From positions 1 to 6,364 of the forward strand of contig CAIWKU010000156.1 of NCBI GenBank assembly GCA_903913355.1: a stretch of 6,364 nt of DNA. Reading direction: 5' to 3'. The DNA comes from an uncultured Bacteroidota bacterium (GTDB taxonomy: Bacteria; Bacteroidota; Bacteroidia; Chitinophagales; Chitinophagaceae). Of the stretch, positions 5,817 through 6,364 are shown piece after piece (position 1 is the stretch's first letter; each line of letters begins with the position of its first letter). The position numbers and the translations under genes are program-made. Under the pieces are notes generated by a model that worked only from the letters and a program-made list of their open reading frames with translations, was not told the DNA's origin and did no database searches.

Positions 5817-6364
5817 TTAAGGAATCATAATACCCACCCTGAATGGATTGTGTTCAATAGCATATTGGAAGGCATCATTTGAACGGTCCAATGAGAATCC
5901 ATCATAAATAAGAGAATCAAAAGGGAAGTTGAGATAATTCTGCTCCATAAATTCCACCGCTTTTAAAAAATCCTCACCATTGTAATTATGCAAACCTTTG
6001 ATTGTCCAAACTCTTCTTACCATTTTTTCTGCATTTACCGGAACACTTCTTTGTGGGTAAGTAGCACCAATCCAAACTGCCGTTCCTCCGGTTTGCAGGT
6101 ATTCCAATGTGGCTTCCATTGTATCGGGAGATCCACTAAAATCAATCATTACCTGGATAGGTATTTTTGATTTTGTTTTTTCAATAAATTTTTCACCAAA
6201 ATCACTAAACAACGGATCACACGTCATAGCCTGGTTCGCCCCGAAGCGACAAGCTATTTCCAATCGTTCGGGATTAATATCCACGGCAAATATGGTAGAA
6301 GCGCCAGCAACTTTTGCCATAGCGCAGGCAATTACACCCAACATCCCGGTTCCGGAAATCAATA
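5817..6364 (-). CDS. Zinc-type alcohol dehydrogenase, phosphonate-catabolism clade (TIGR03366-like), partial
   Basis: Only the C-terminal part (about 182 codons) is present. The frame stays open to the window edge, so the true start lies beyond 6364; the first visible full codon is TTG, read as Leu within the beta-strand and not as a start. The visible part begins in the Rossmann fold with ISGTGMLG (glycine motif at 6353-6336). The next strand ends in Asp (FAVDINPERL), which favours NAD(H) over NADP(H). The catalytic-domain zinc ligands are in the missing N-terminal half. A segment with VRR, TIKG and LHNY (around 6020-5982) resembles the signature of the zinc dehydrogenases repeatedly found beside phosphonatase-like HAD genes, as I recall that family. 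The likely job is oxidation of an alcohol, possibly to the aldehyde or ketone cleaved by the next enzyme. This is the most upstream gene visible in its operon. Membership of the zinc MDR superfamily is firm, and the clade is likely. Confidence 0.85.
   Translation of the reverse strand, partial: LISGTGMLGVIACAMAKVAGASTIFAVDINPERLEIACRFGANQAMTCDPLFSDFGEKFIEKTKSKIPIQVMIDFSGSPDTMEATLEYLQTGGTAVWIGATYPQRSVPVNAEKMVRRVWTIKGLHNYNGEDFLKAVEFMEQNYLNFPFDSLIYDGFSLDRSNDAFQYAIEHNPFRVGIMIP

Noticed and set aside
6360..6362. TTG as the start codon of the dehydrogenase
   Set aside because: It falls just before the GTGMLG turn of the Rossmann fold, in the middle of a normal dehydrogenase; the gene simply continues past the window edge.

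Overview
The window looks like chromosomal DNA from a member of the Bacteroidota. The Chitinophagaceae (Sphingobacteriia-type) are my best guess, and that level is an inference. The grounds are moderate-to-low GC, A-rich start contexts mostly without Shine-Dalgarno sequences, and the gene families present. It is almost fully coding: two tightly packed gene groups face each other and meet tail to tail at positions 3778-3781. I saw no RNA genes, insertion sequences, CRISPR arrays or long repeats.

Left half (plus strand, 89-3781): a sugar module of three closely spaced genes, with gaps of 8 and 10 bases. They are a SemiSWEET-type small sugar transporter (84 aa), a short-chain dehydrogenase that closely resembles Bacillus-type glucose 1-dehydrogenase (269 aa), and a large cytoplasmic GH63-type glucosidase (869 aa). 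The simplest reading is that the glucosidase frees glucose from an unidentified alpha-glucoside inside the cell, the dehydrogenase oxidises it to gluconolactone, and the SemiSWEET lets sugar equilibrate across the membrane. The first 45 bases may be the tail of another gene, but this is not certain.

Right half (minus strand, read from 6364 down to 3778): the C-terminal half of a zinc-type alcohol dehydrogenase of the proposed phosphonate-catabolism clade, then a phosphonatase-like HAD hydrolase, then a 12-helix membrane protein of the DUF5690 type. The gap between the first two is 12 bases, and the last two overlap in TAATG, so this is almost certainly one operon whose start lies outside the window. 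The HAD protein keeps the PhnX-type Schiff-base lysine and arginine motif. No PhnW aminotransferase is visible, which fits the proposed non-PhnW route for an unusual 2-oxoethylphosphonate-like substrate.

The most interesting observation is that the DUF5690 protein can be aligned by eye with the organophosphate:phosphate antiporter GlpT, including both phosphate-binding arginines (R40 and R248 here). This makes it a candidate importer for the phosphonate or organophosphate used by the operon. That role is inference and has not been demonstrated here.
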